A stretch of 64,000 bases of DNA from assembly GCA_027186245.1 (NCBI GenBank), contig CP114500.1, positions 6,458,001 to 6,522,000 of the forward strand. The letters run 5' to 3'. Below are positions 45,317-56,234 of this stretch, piece after piece (position 1 is the first letter of the stretch; every line of letters begins with the position of its first letter). The DNA is from Coriaria nepalensis (Eukaryota; Streptophyta; Magnoliopsida; Cucurbitales; Coriariaceae). Under the pieces are notes generated by a model. That model was not told the origin of the DNA and ran no database searches. It was given only the letters and a program-made list of their open reading frames with translations. Position numbers and translations under genes: made by a program.

Positions 45317-46903
45317 ATGGCGGATCCAGAAGAAGATTCTTCCACCATCGCTAAAACCTTCTCAGTAAAACCGAAGCTGAAACCGAATCCAAGAACCCCA
45401 AAGCAAACCCGAGAATCAAAATACTGGTCCTCCTTCAAGCCTCACGAAATCACTAACCTAGTGTCCTCAATCCCTTCTCTCACCTTCTCCCCTACAAACC
45501 CTAACACCTTCTCCGCCCCTCGCTCCGCCTCCCTCACCCTTTATAGCACTCAAACTCTCTTAGCCATCTCCACCATCTCCTCCTTCTCCGACGTCGTCTC
45601 CTCCTCCTCCTTCCGTTCCGACGGCCTCCTCATCGCGGCCGCTGACCTCTCTGGCCTCGTCCAAGTCTTCGACGTCAAAACCCGGACCCCGCTTCGTAAA
45701 CTCCGGTCCCACTCTCGCCCTGTTCGTTTCATCAAGTACCCGTCTCTCGACAAGCTCCATTTGATCTCTGGCGGAGACGATTCGATCGTTAAGTATTGGG
45801 ACGTAGCAGGTGAGACTCCATTACTTAACTTTTACGGCCATAAAGATTATGTTAGGTCAGGAGATTGCTCTCCTGTTAGTAATGATATTTTCATCACTGG
45901 ATCTTATGATCATACTGTAAAACTATGGGATGTAAGAAATACGGATTTGAAATCCGTGATGGAGGTGAATCATGGAAAACCAGTGGAGGACGTAATTTTC
46001 TTGCCGTCCGGGGGTTTAATTGTAACTGCAGGTGGGAATTTGGTTAAGATTTGGGATTTGATGGGAGGTGGGAAATTGGTGGGGTCAATGGAGAGTCATA
46101 ATAAAACTGTCACTTCGATTTGTGTCGGGAAGATCAGGAAGGAAATAGGGCAGGAAGAGTCGGACCAATTTAGGTTGGTAAGTGTTGGATTAGATGGCTA
46201 TATGAAAGTTTTTGATTATTCAAAAATGAAAGTCACTCATTCAATGAGATTCCCCGCTCCTCTTATGTCAATTGGGTTTTCGCCTGATTCTTCAAAACGA
46301 GTTATAGGTACTTCAAATGGGATCATATATGTCGGGAAAAGGAAGGTCAAAGAAACAATTGAGAAAAAATCAGTATGGAAAATTGCAGAGGAAGAGCCGA
46401 CAAGAGCTTTAAGGTCATCTTATTTCCGGTATTTTCAGAGAGGGCAAAGTGAGAAACCATCCAAAAAAGAGTATCTAGTGATGAAACCGAAAAAGACTAA
46501 ACTGGCTCAACATGATAAGTTGTTAAAGAAGTTTATGCATAAGGAAGCTTTAGTGTCGGTTTTGAGTAGTAAGAACCCAGAAGATGTTGTTGCTGTGATT
46601 GAGGAATTAGTTCTTAGGAGGAAATTGATGAGGTGTGTTTTGAATTTGGATTTGGAGGAGCTTGGTTTGATGCTTGGGTTCTTGGGTAAGTACTGTATGG
46701 TGCCGAGGCATGCCTGTTTGTTGATGGCGTTGACGAGGAAGGTGGTTGAGATTAGGGGGGAGGATATAAGCGGTAATGATGTGTTGATGGGTTGTGTTAG
46801 GAATCTTAAGAGGTGTGTTAAGGAGGAGATGAGGATACAAGAAGGGTTAGAGGAGATTAGAGGGATTGTTTCTCCTCTGATTAGGATTGCTGGAAAACGG
46901 TAA
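45317..46903 (+). CDS. UTP15: UTP15 / SLOW WALKER1 U3 snoRNP WD40 protein
   Basis: An intronless gene of 528 aa, almost exactly the length of Arabidopsis SWA1. UTP15 is part of the t-UTP/UtpA subcomplex of the nucleolar small-subunit processome and is needed for 18S pre-rRNA processing; in Arabidopsis its loss slows female gametophyte divisions. The N-terminus is KYWSSFKPHEITNLVSSIPSL. Seven WD repeats span about aa 45-345, with GGDDSIVKYWDV, GSYDHTVKLWDV, AGGNLVKIWDL and VGLDGYMKVFDY. The C-terminal UTP15 domain (about aa 380-525) has KLAQHDKLLKKFMHKEALVSVL, RRKLMRCVLNLDLEELGLMLGFLGKY and the final RGIVSPLIRIAGKR. The sequence is uninterrupted. A basic lysine-rich region before the C-terminal domain (VMKPKKTK) fits nucleolar localisation. 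Confidence 0.95.
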   Translation: MADPEEDSSTIAKTFSVKPKLKPNPRTPKQTRESKYWSSFKPHEITNLVSSIPSLTFSPTNPNTFSAPRSASLTLYSTQTLLAISTISSFSDVVSSSSFRSDGLLIAAADLSGLVQVFDVKTRTPLRKLRSHSRPVRFIKYPSLDKLHLISGGDDSIVKYWDVAGETPLLNFYGHKDYVRSGDCSPVSNDIFITGSYDHTVKLWDVRNTDLKSVMEVNHGKPVEDVIFLPSGGLIVTAGGNLVKIWDLMGGGKLVGSMESHNKTVTSICVGKIRKEIGQEESDQFRLVSVGLDGYMKVFDYSKMKVTHSMRFPAPLMSIGFSPDSSKRVIGTSNGIIYVGKRKVKETIEKKSVWKIAEEEPTRALRSSYFRYFQRGQSEKPSKKEYLVMKPKKTKLAQHDKLLKKFMHKEALVSVLSSKNPEDVVAVIEELVLRRKLMRCVLNLDLEELGLMLGFLGKYCMVPRHACLLMALTRKVVEIRGEDISGNDVLMGCVRNLKRCVKEEMRIQEGLEEIRGIVSPLIRIAGKR

Positions 46904-47861
46904 AAGAGGTTGTCAAACTAAATTGTTACGGATTTTTGTGGTTGTGTTTGTTGTATAACCTAGTCTCTTAGGTTTTTTCTTGTTTGATGGGTTTTTTTTC
47001 TACTTTGCTTCTTTCTGGAAATGAAGTTTTTGATGTTATGTTTTTTGCTCATTTAGATTAACTTTTATTTATGTTCCATTTGTGTGCGCAAGTAGTTTTA
47101 ATTTGATTTCCTCATTAATTTTTTATTAAAAAAGATGGTGCTATTGAAGAAGAAAGGCCCACTGAAATGTGGACCCAACCCTATCAAGAATTCAAGAAAG
47201 AAGACCACTAATTCCAAGCAAGTAAGGAATGAATGAGTGAGATTATGTTGTGAAGGAGAAAGTCAGAAGAGGCTCAGAGGCACCAGCAATCGATGGGATG
47301 GCCCACCATCAGATCTCGAGAATTTGAAATTCAAAAAAGTTTCTCTACTCTCTGGTGGGCCCCCCTCCCCTTTGTCTTGTCCTATTATGTTAATCCTCGT
47401 TGCTTTCAGAGAGAGAGGCCAGCGGACCAATTGTAATGTACCACGTGTCATTATTAAACCCCATTTTGTAGTTTCACGTGTTAATAAGTTAAATCTTAAA
47501 AATCTAAAGTACGGGATGAATTTTGATTAGGGGGTCGTGGATTTTTTTAAATAAATGGCTTCTTTGTAATTTCCGCCAAGTAGGAGGCCTATTGCCAAAA
47601 GACAAAAAGGGTAAAGACAGGAAAAAGTGATTTTTTTTTTTTTTTTTTGAAAATAGTGGCCGTTTGAAGTTTGAAAGAACGTTCTAACTACGAACTTCAA
47701 AAACGGAAAACAACTCCACTTCTCTTCATTGCAAACCAGCAAAACCATTTTATGTCAACAAAACCCATTTCTGCTCCACTTTACTAGCTCCCGACCCTCT
47801 CCTGATTTGGAAATACAGAGACAGAGAGTTAAGAGAGAGGAAGAAATCTAGAGAGCCAGAG
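46904..47861. other. UTP15 3' flank and RopGAP promoter, no gene
   Basis: No coding signal. The part from about 47480 on is AT- and T-rich (T run at 47631-47648), followed by a purine-rich leader (AGAGACAGAGAG type, 47813-47860) just before the RopGAP start. Confidence 0.45.
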
Positions 47862-50151
47862 ATGACTGGGCTTGTGATGATCACTAAAGGAGGTGGGTGC
47901 GGAGGTGGAGGGGGAAAAGGTGGAGGGAAGGGCGGAGGAAGAGGTGGCTCGACGGAGGTGGAAGAGGAACAGAACCAGGTTTCTTTGGTTGAGGTTTTCT
48001 TGGCGGCTCTAAGGAAATCTATGATCGCTTGCCGTGTTGATCGGAGGGATGATGTGATCTCCACTGTTCATCATATGGAAATCGGATGGCCTACAAACGT
48101 CCAGCACATTGCCCACGTTACCTTTGATCGTTTTCAGGGATTTCTCGGTCTTCCCGTTGAGTTTGAGGTTGAGATTCCAGGTCGAGTTCCAAGTGCTAGG
48201 TAATGATTTTAGTTTTTAATTTTCTGGGCTGTCTTAAATTTCTGTTATTTCATCTGGGTTTTGCTTGAAATGTTCTAGAAACTCCATTTTCATCCCTCAT
48301 TGAGCTTCGATCTGAGCCTTGAGAGAGAAAGAGTTGAACTTTGAGCTCAAATTTAAGCTTCTCAAGCTGAAGGAGTTACCTTCGATCGTTTTTTGTTCGG
48401 CACAATTTTTTTGTATAGCTATATTAAGCTCAGTTTTTGTCTATGTTTCTTAAGTTAACTTGGGTCGTTTGTGAAACTCGATTTTGCATCTGATCAGACA
48501 TTTGGAGTTTGAGACAAACTGGATTATAGATTTAATAATAATAAAAAAAAGAACTTTTCAAACCAAATAGGTTGTTTCTATTTTTATTCGACTCCAATTC
48601 GGAAGGAGGACAGTTCCCATGAAAAAAAAAATAGTATTAAAGTCTGCATATTTTCCAGTAAAGAAAAGTGTAATTATGATGGAAATTCCATTGTATGAAA
48701 TCCCAATTCTGATGTCAATTTCTAATAACAATTATTTATTTATTTGATTTTGTAGTGTCAGTGTGTTTGGTGTCTCAGCTGAATCAATGCAATGCTCCTG
48801 CGATTTGAAAGGAAATAGTGTCCCTACCATTCTCTTGCTAATGCAAGAACGCTTATACTCTCAAAATGGACTCAAGGTAAATAATAAACGAACCGTTTGA
48901 GAGATCCTTCCAGACCTCTGTTTCTTGACCATTTTATTTTTAATAATTCTAGGCCGAAGGGATTTTCCGGATAAACCCGGAAAATAGTCAAGAGGAACAT
49001 GTACGGGACCAATTGAACAAAGGCATAATACCGGACGACATTGACGTCCATTGCTTAGCGGGCCTAATAAAGGCCTGGTTCCGTGAACTTCCTTCTGGTG
49101 TGCTCGATGGGCTTTCTCCCGAAGAAGTTCTTCAATGTAATACTGAAGAAGGAGCCACTGATCTTGTTAAGCAGCTAAAGCCTGTAGAGGGAGCTTTGCT
49201 TAATTGGGCTGTAGATCTAATGGCTGATGTTGTTGAAGAAGAGGAACTGAACAAAATGAATGCAAGAAATATTGCCATGGTTTTTGCTCCAAACATGACC
49301 CAGGTAAGGTTATGGGGGCCAGTGTCCTTCAATTAGGCTGAGTTTGCCTATGCATCGGTGTAAATTTACTCTAATACTAAAAATTCAGTTTCATAAACTG
49401 GTTCTAAGACTGCTAAGGCAAACTAGCGCTTAGATCATGTGGGCTCTTAATTAGATTTAGATTTTAGTCTGAAACTGGCATTTGAAACATCTAGTCAAAT
49501 GCACCATGTAACTTGCTATCTAATTATGCTTTTTTTCATTTTGTGTTAGCCTTGTTTATGTCTGCTTATTATCTGTCACCTGTCTGATTTTGCGGTTTTA
49601 TTGAAATTTTCTTTGAATAGATGTCGGATCCACTTACAGCTCTAATGCACGCGGTTCAAGTGATGAACTTGCTCAAGACACTGATTATGAAAACCTTAAG
49701 AGAGAGAGAAGAAACTGCAACGAATGGAGAGTATTCACCCATGTCACATCACTCTTCGGATCAACAAACCGATGAAGAAGATTTTGACAGTCAACATGAT
49801 GAAATGGATACTGGAGACGAAATTTCAAGAGGGCCGAACTCTTCAGATTCTGAAAATGAAAATGAAGATGAAGTTGTGTCACTAAGTGAAGAGATTGAGG
49901 AATGCTTCTTGCAGAAACTAGACAAGGATAAAAACGAAATTAGTAGTTTTGTGGAACAATCGGGTTGCTCCGGCTTAACAGATAGCTCACATGAAAATTC
50001 AAGCATAAGTACTACCACAGAAGATTCATGCCCGAGAAAAAAGGATGACACGGAGGTCTTATCATTAACATATAGAAACCCAATTTTTGAGGGGATGGAG
50101 GAGGATGATTCGATTTCCCAAGCACCGTTAGTTGCTCCATCTGGGTTGTAG
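47862..50151 (+). CDS. CRIB-domain ROP GTPase-activating protein (RopGAP)
   Basis: Four exons: 47862-48199, 48756-48876, 48953-49303, 49621-50151. All phases join, giving 446 aa. A Gly-rich N-terminus (aa 8-28) precedes SLVEVFLAALRKSMIAC and the CRIB motif MEIGWPTNVQHIAHVTFDRFQGFLGLP (about aa 70-97), which binds plant Rho (ROP) GTPases. The RhoGAP domain (about aa 105-290) contains EGIFRINPEN with the catalytic arginine finger, DVHCLAGLIKAWFRELPSGVL and NARNIAMVFAPNMTQ. The acidic Ser-rich tail (about aa 305-446) is typical and may be phosphorylated. It accelerates GTP hydrolysis by ROPs at the plasma membrane, acting in polar growth or low-oxygen signalling depending on the paralogue. As recalled, the Arabidopsis positional equivalent is At4g03100. 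Confidence 0.95.
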
Positions 50152-50618
50152 TGATTGAAAAAATTTTCCACTTTTTTCTTCTCTTTTAAGGTGTGTGGTT
50201 GATGTTTTCCATCTGGGTTGTATATTGAAGAAATATGATGTTTTTAGCTTGTAGCTAGCTAGGTTCTTAATTTTAGGAGATGTGGTTGAAGTTTTAGCTT
50301 GGAAATGAATGCTTTTTGTTGTTGTTATTGTTGTTGTTCTTGTGTTTGTGGACTTGTGAGAGCAAAATCAGATTTCAGCTTTCTGCTGAATCTAATTTGT
50401 GACATTTCTAGGTAGAGATTCATAATCTAGTGAAACCAGTTCATAACGAATATATTGAGATAGTCAAGGAAACCAGAGTAGATTCATAACGGATAAAATC
50501 TTTGCCATTTTGTACAATTGAGCATTCGAACAATCAGATCATGTCCGACAAAAAGAAAAAAAGAAAAGAAACAGAGTTTTTCTGACCCAAAATCAAATAA
50601 AATAGGAAGAACAACATT
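50152..50618. other. Converging 3' ends, no gene
   Basis: RopGAP 3' UTR with TTG-rich microsatellite-like sequence (about 50310-50345). The remainder is probably the 3' UTR of the small minus-strand gene. Confidence 0.45.
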
Positions 50619-50999
50619 TTATGATTGCAGACAAGCTTCCCAGAACAACCTGTTCTTCTCAATCTCATTCTGCAACTTATAATCTTTCATCGCATTTTCA
50701 GAACCGCCGCTTGATTTCTGCACAACCTCATCTTCATCCTCCTCCTCCTCCTCATCCTCATCCTCATCATCAATGTATACATGATGAACAGAAACAGGAC
50801 GATGATGATCAGAATCAACAAAATCATCACAACAAGATTCAGCATCATCATCATCACGATCCTGAACCGTCAAGATGGGAGTTGGATTAATAACATTGGA
50901 ACCGGCATCTGAATCACCTTCTGCTTCAAACAGCAAGCAGGAAGACAACTCCTGAGCACCATTCTTATCCATTCTTTTTTTAATCTCTCCAGAAGTCAA
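50619..50999 (-). CDS. Small acidic plant protein of unknown function
   Basis: An intronless frame of 126 aa. It has a short basic start (MTSGEIKKRMDKN), a middle rich in Asp and Glu (DRDDDDAESCCDDF, then an almost pure acidic run at about aa 77-90) and a charged end KLQNEIEKNRLFWEACLQS. The C-terminal string EKNRLFWEACL recurs, as I remember, at the ends of small uncharacterised plant proteins, which is the main reason to call this real. It has no signal peptide or membrane segment and is predicted soluble. I do not know its function. It converges with the RopGAP gene. The plus-strand His/Pro-rich frame over it (50621-50890) is a shadow. Confidence 0.7.
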   Translation of the reverse strand: MTSGEIKKRMDKNGAQELSSCLLFEAEGDSDAGSNVINPTPILTVQDRDDDDAESCCDDFVDSDHHRPVSVHHVYIDDEDEDEEEEEDEDEVVQKSSGGSENAMKDYKLQNEIEKNRLFWEACLQS

Positions 51000-52632
51000 T
51001 GTAAGCGTACACTTGATAAGTTATGATGATGATATTGAAGAAGGGTAGGTTTTGGTTCATGTAAGAATGTATGAGCATGATTGAAACGTGGGAAGAAGAG
51101 TCTTGTAATTACTTTTGACAAATAAAAAAAAAAAAAAAAAACTTTTTGACAAAATAGACACATGATACTGACATGCTTGTGACGTGGGGCCGATCTTCAT
51201 TCTTACACACCATGCTTTGCTTGCTTTTGTTATTGATTGATTGATTAATATATAACTCTGATTTGACTTATTAATTTAGGAAGTAAGAAGTTGGAAAATG
51301 TCTTCTAGAAGCACGAACTAAGAAGAGTGTTGTACAAGTTAATATTATCTAAAAGGCCAAAGCCATATTTATGGTGTGGTTTCACTTCTTCAAACCAAGT
51401 CTTCTAGAAGGATTTGTGTGGACTATGATGATTTTACTTATAAACATATTGATTAGGTCATGCCGGCCTTGACTCACTTCTAGACCGAATACGATATTGG
51501 AGATAGAGGTTAAATTCGTGGAGTTGACTCACTTCTTCCCTTCGCCACTCTTCCCTCTCCATCTACTCGGTCTGGCCCATCTAATGTGGGCCCCTTCACA
51601 ACTCATGCTTCAACCCTTCCATTTTTGCAGGTTGCAAGTAATCAGCCTGAAGGCCCATCTCTCCCTCCTTAGGCCCTGGTATGTCCCTCTTCCCTTAACT
51701 TTTCTTCTTCTTCTATTTTTTTTTTTTTTGGAAAGTAAATATATATTCAAAAAAAAAAAAAAAACATGACTAACAAAGCCAAATACAGGATACGTTTGGG
51801 CATACCCAAAACGGAGGCTACATTGGGCATATATTTCTTCTTCTTCTCACCCCTCTCTACTGTACAGGTTACCACGGCCCATTACTCCCACCAGATCAGG
51901 CCAACTTCAAATCCCAGCCATCCCCAGCGCAAACAACACGTGATCCGCCTATCACCACAACTCATCTGGGCCCACAATCAAATGCAACTTCTCTTCTCTC
52001 TCCATGCCTTCATTGCTCCTTTATCAAATTATTCTTCGGCTTCTTTAGTTCCATCCACTGCCTCATTAAATAATAATTCTTTATCAAATTTAATTTTTAA
52101 TTTAATTAAATTACTCTTGACTTTTAATTTTTTTTACTTTGATATTAAATTTTCCTTAAAATATACTTTTTCATTTATTTATTTTCTTATATAATTTTTC
52201 ATTCTTATTTTTCCTTAATGAAGTAATTGCTCAATTAAAATTAAAAAAACATATATTTCAATTTTCCATTTATTTTGTTAATTATATTTATTACATTTTT
52301 TTAATAGATTTATATTTATAATTTTCTTAAATAAAATTTTCAATTAATTATTTCTTAAATGATAGTTGACTTCTCCATTAAATATATATATATTTTAAAA
52401 GTATAATCTTCAATTAAACACATTAATATTTTCCTATATATTTGATGCTACCTAATACAAATTAAGTTATTTTTAAAAAATTTCTAAAAAAATATATATT
52501 TGGTCAAATCCGATCTGATCAGACTTTCATCCGACCGTAACAAATCCGATCTGACATCCATTCGAAGATCACTCGATCTGATCCGACTGTCATTCGATAT
52601 TGTAAGATCAAATCCGATATTGTACCTGGTTG
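51000..52632. other. AT-rich spacer replacing the 3' end of the BRN1-like gene
   Basis: No coding signal. 52060-52500 is very AT-rich. 52500-52625 carries repeated GATCYGATC-like words (CCGATCTGATC, CTCGATCTGATCC), which suggests an unclassified repeat. It lies where the last exons (third RRM) of the BRN1-like gene should be. Confidence 0.45.
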
Positions 52633-55247
52633 ATCATATTATGGAAACCAGGTTGATTCTGCATTGCAGATAGGTGATATTGCATAAGTTCATAGATTCA
52701 AGCTCCCTACAAAATAGAAGACAAAAATCATAACAGTGAGGTTAATTCTAATGCAAAGTTCCCTACAAAGAACTTTTGTAGTAATACACATTACTCGCTC
52801 CATAAACATATGACATGAGTATGCTTTTTGGCCCATCAATAAAGCAATTGCACGAGTCATTAAAAGCAGAGAGAGGGAGGGGGGAGGATCTAGAAGTCCA
52901 GACAGAAAGAATAAGAGTAATTCAGAACTGACCTGATAACCATAACCATTATATGGGGGAACATAACCATAACCATAACCATTATATGGGGGAACATAAC
53001 CATAACCAAGAGGCACGGATCCAAATAGTGAAGCATGTTGTGAATCAGTATGAGACAAAATAGAAGCCTGAGACTGAACTTTCTGAGCCTTACGAGCTAA
53101 CCTTTCCTTCTTCGTATCTGCCCATTTCACAACCAAAGGAACACTTGAACCCTGATAATGAAGGGAAAACAATCAGATTAAATATGCAGTTCACCCACAC
53201 AGTAGCGGAGTCTATTTTGTATTAGAAACAACAATAGAAACTCAATTCGAGCCACCCAGTTTGCATTATTGACCAACTTATAATACTAAAGGCTAGTAAA
53301 GAATCTTCTGTAACAAATCCATTTTACACCCCTTTACCCTATATCTATGTGCATGTATATGTGTGTTTGTGTCTTCTTCTATCCACGACTTTAAATAGAA
53401 AGATACATGGTCCTGGTGTTACAGAAACATAGAATGACATGATCATTGTCCAAGTTTCCAATATTTCACAACTAATCCCTGTATATGATAATATATTGGA
53501 AACAGGTTAGAAGACCAGGGTAGAACAATCAACAGTTTAGAGTTGTTCCAGCGCTCTTATTTCCATGATATATTTCATATGGATATCAAGGTATTGAAAC
53601 ATAAACATAAGTACAGACCTCCATTCTATACTTTCCATTGATCGCATCAAGGGCTGTAACAGCTTCCTCCTTTGTCTCATACTTCAGGAATGCACAACCT
53701 GTCAAAAAATTATCCTTACGCAATAGATTTAAATGGAATGATTAGAATCAAACTCAACAGAATTCAGAGACTACCTTTGCTCGTTTTCTGACAACCTCTT
53801 AATATTTGTAAGTCTTTTATAGTTCCATACTGAGAAAATTTCAGAAACTTAAGCTTCAGACATGTTCTTTGGAAGCATGCCAACAAAGAGCTTGTGTTCT
53901 GTTTCCATGGAGGCCAGATAACAATAATTTATCACCAAAGGCGAAAACAGAATATGACAAACTGACTTTAATGATATGATGCAATATCAGATAAGGATAA
54001 AATAATAGTGAAAATAATGATGTTACACCTAGCCTTTCCAACTCGCCATCTGCATACTTTACTTGCAAAGGACTAGATGCCTGCATAAACCGCAGAAAAC
54101 CTTCAATCAGAGTTAAGCTTATTTAGTTATAACCATTGAATCAATTAAATGAACTGTAAGTTACCTTTCATTATTATACAAATAATCTTCTTAAGAATCC
54201 CTTTACAGTTCAGCGATTTCATAACTAAATCATATCTAATGAATACTTTAGTATAGCAATACAATTTTATAAACAAAACGCCCAATGGGTGTGTTCCTAC
54301 AATCTTTATTCATGTTCATTTCAACATTGCTATTCCTCTCACTTGAGAGAGAACAAATTAAAATTAAAAATAAATATATAAAATAACAGAGGGTTTCTAA
54401 AGTTCTTCAATTTCAGCTATACCACTACTGTAGAATTTGTGCAACAAACTCATATTCTCTACAAGTCCAATGCTGAGTACTCTTTTTTAGTGTTCCTTTT
54501 TGTCTTCCTCTGGGTTTAAAGTAGTGTATCACTTTCTCTTTTAAGTAATGTTATCAATGAGGAAAAGTCTTCCCACATTTTGCAAAAGTCAAGAGACAAA
54601 AAGTTAATTTCTCTTATCAGTTCCGTATGGTGGCTTAGTTAGGTTTAGTAGGCATGGACCATGAACTTTTTTTTAGTTACAGTCTACAGAGTTGTACATC
54701 AAGACCTGTATTCTGTAGTCATGCAGAAAAGACCAGCATTGCAAACAAAAATAGGAAGATAAAGAAAAGAAGTCAGGAAAAAAGGAAAAAAAATCTAGTT
54801 CTAGTAATGAGTAATTACTAATCCCGGGCAAGGTTTTCTTATTGTGACAGGCATTGACCGCCTTATCCGCCTCCTGCGTCGAAGGACATATCAAAAAACA
54901 ACATCCTGCAAAAAAAAAAAAGAGTCGCCAAATTAGAATTCTAGGAGCCAATTCTAAACGCTCAAAGATCACGGAATCGCGAAAATCAGCAATTTCGAAC
55001 AAGAAAACGAAGAGAGCGAAAACACAGAGAGAGTCTATGTGTGAGAGAGAGAGAGAGAGAGAGATTTGGAATGAAGCTAAACTCGAGAGGCTCGCATCGC
55101 CCTGTCCTTGATGATGTTGACCTCATCGATGAGAGCGAATTCTTCGAACATAGATAGCAATTGAGCTTCCGTCATGTGCTTTGGCACTTGACCGACGAAG
55201 AGCTTCACGCTCTCTTCTTTGCTCGAAAATAGAAATGGTGGTTTCTT
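52633..55247 (-). pseudogene. BRN1: BRN1/RBP-DR1-like RNA-binding protein gene, decayed and 3'-truncated
   Basis: Bruno-like CELF proteins with three RRMs bind mRNAs such as that of the flowering activator SOC1. On the minus strand I read RRM1 (VKLFVGQVPKHMTEAQLLSMFEEFALIDEVNIIKD, then CCFLICPSTQEADKAVNACHNKKTLPG), the linker ASSPLQVKYADGELERL, RRM2 (HKLFVGMLPKNMSEA, then VSEIFSQYGTIKDLQILRG and GCAFLKYETKEEAVTALDAINGKYRM), SSVPLVVKWADTKKERLARKAQK, a GYGYVPPYN region and MQNQPGFHNMINQ. Lesions: in RRM2 the Glu of SEAEVS is TAA (53849-53851); there is no in-frame ATG before RRM1, only a TAG at 55248-55250; the first exon's donor lacks one G (SR|G junction near 55090); and RRM3 is absent. A short upstream exon carrying the start cannot be excluded. 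As recalled, the positional equivalent is At4g03110. Confidence 0.82.
52943..53010 (-). repeat. 33-bp tandem duplication in the BRN1-like gene
   Basis: Two identical units, starting at 52948 and 52981 (ATTATATGGGGGAACATAAC), encode GYGYVPPYNGY twice. This is an in-frame 11-residue expansion of the Gly/Tyr linker. Confidence 0.9.
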
Positions 55248-55250
55248 CTA

Positions 55251-55619
55251 CTTCGGGATGCCAATTTCTTTATTTAATTATTTAATTATTTATTTTTGGT
55301 TCGTTTGATTTCGAAATAATTATAAAAAGGAGTTGTCAATATAATATATGTATATATATACATATATATAGTCAATCATAGAGTATAGGTCGGTTGACCA
55401 ACTAGTCCTAGACGGTAACTATATTCACGGGAAATCACAAGAAAGAAGAGGAGGGTAGAATAGTAAAAAGAGGGACTCTAATTATAGTTTGAGTTGTCTG
55501 ACGTTGAATCCCAGGCACAAAGATTCACTACCAGAACCCATAAAACATCTGAGCGGATGATGATTAACTACTAATCATTGCTCATAGAGGATTGATAATA
55601 CATTTTTGGAGAGAGATAT

Positions 55620-55651
<32 letters not shown>

Positions 55652-56234
55652 AACGATTGCCAGCAAATAAGCAGCAAGGCTAATTAGGGATTGGTTTTAC
55701 CTAATTCCTTAATCATAGTACAAGCTTTACATGAATTCAAATGGATTTCACTAGATTAGAAAAGTTTCTTTGAAAATTTTATGACGACCAACATTCCACA
55801 AATTTCCACGTATCTATTTTTCTTTCCCATAGAAACATTACAATGATGTAACAACAAAGCATAAATATCGCTATATTCCTTCCGAGGAATGGAACATAGC
55901 TGACTTCATGACTCAAACTTGGGACGGCAAGGTGAGGACTTAGCTCTCTTCCGACCAGGCTAGCTGCGAAGTACAAGAAAGAACCTGAAAATTCAAATTA
56001 GTCCCCTCAAAGTGTGAAATGCAGCATCTCTTCTAGATATGGGTTTATGCAAATCACCAGTTATTAAAATGGGTTAAAAGAAAAAGAAAAGAAAAGAAAA
56101 GGAGAAGAATTAAATGAGAATATATTTCTTCGGTTTGAGAGTTTTCTGGCAAAGATGAGGCGGCAGTTTAGCAATCTGCTATCAATGTAATAAGTATGTG
56201 CGGGTGCGAGGAAAAATTCTTTGATCCCCATTGG
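55251..56234. other. Spacer between BRN1-like relic and carrier gene
   Basis: AT-rich, with a (GATA)n microsatellite at about 55619-55650. Small open frames here (for example minus strand 55779-55976) do not continue the carrier protein and show no domain. The part near 56234 is carrier 3' UTR. Confidence 0.5.
55619..55650. repeat. (GATA)n microsatellite
   Basis: About eight TAGA/GATA tetranucleotides in a row. Confidence 0.9.

Noticed and set aside
47750..48064. Minus-strand Pro-rich frame opposite the RopGAP start
   Set aside because: Mirror of the Gly-rich RopGAP N-terminus, which splices correctly into CRIB and RhoGAP domains.
50621..50890. Plus-strand His/Pro-rich frame of 89 codons
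   Set aside because: Antisense of the acidic minus-strand protein; the His run mirrors GAT/GAG codons.
55779..55976. Minus-strand frame starting MYFAASLVGRELS as a possible last exon of the carrier
   Set aside because: The true carrier end (GPQTTITFIVCEKL and stop) is found at 56235-56335; this frame has no carrier motif.
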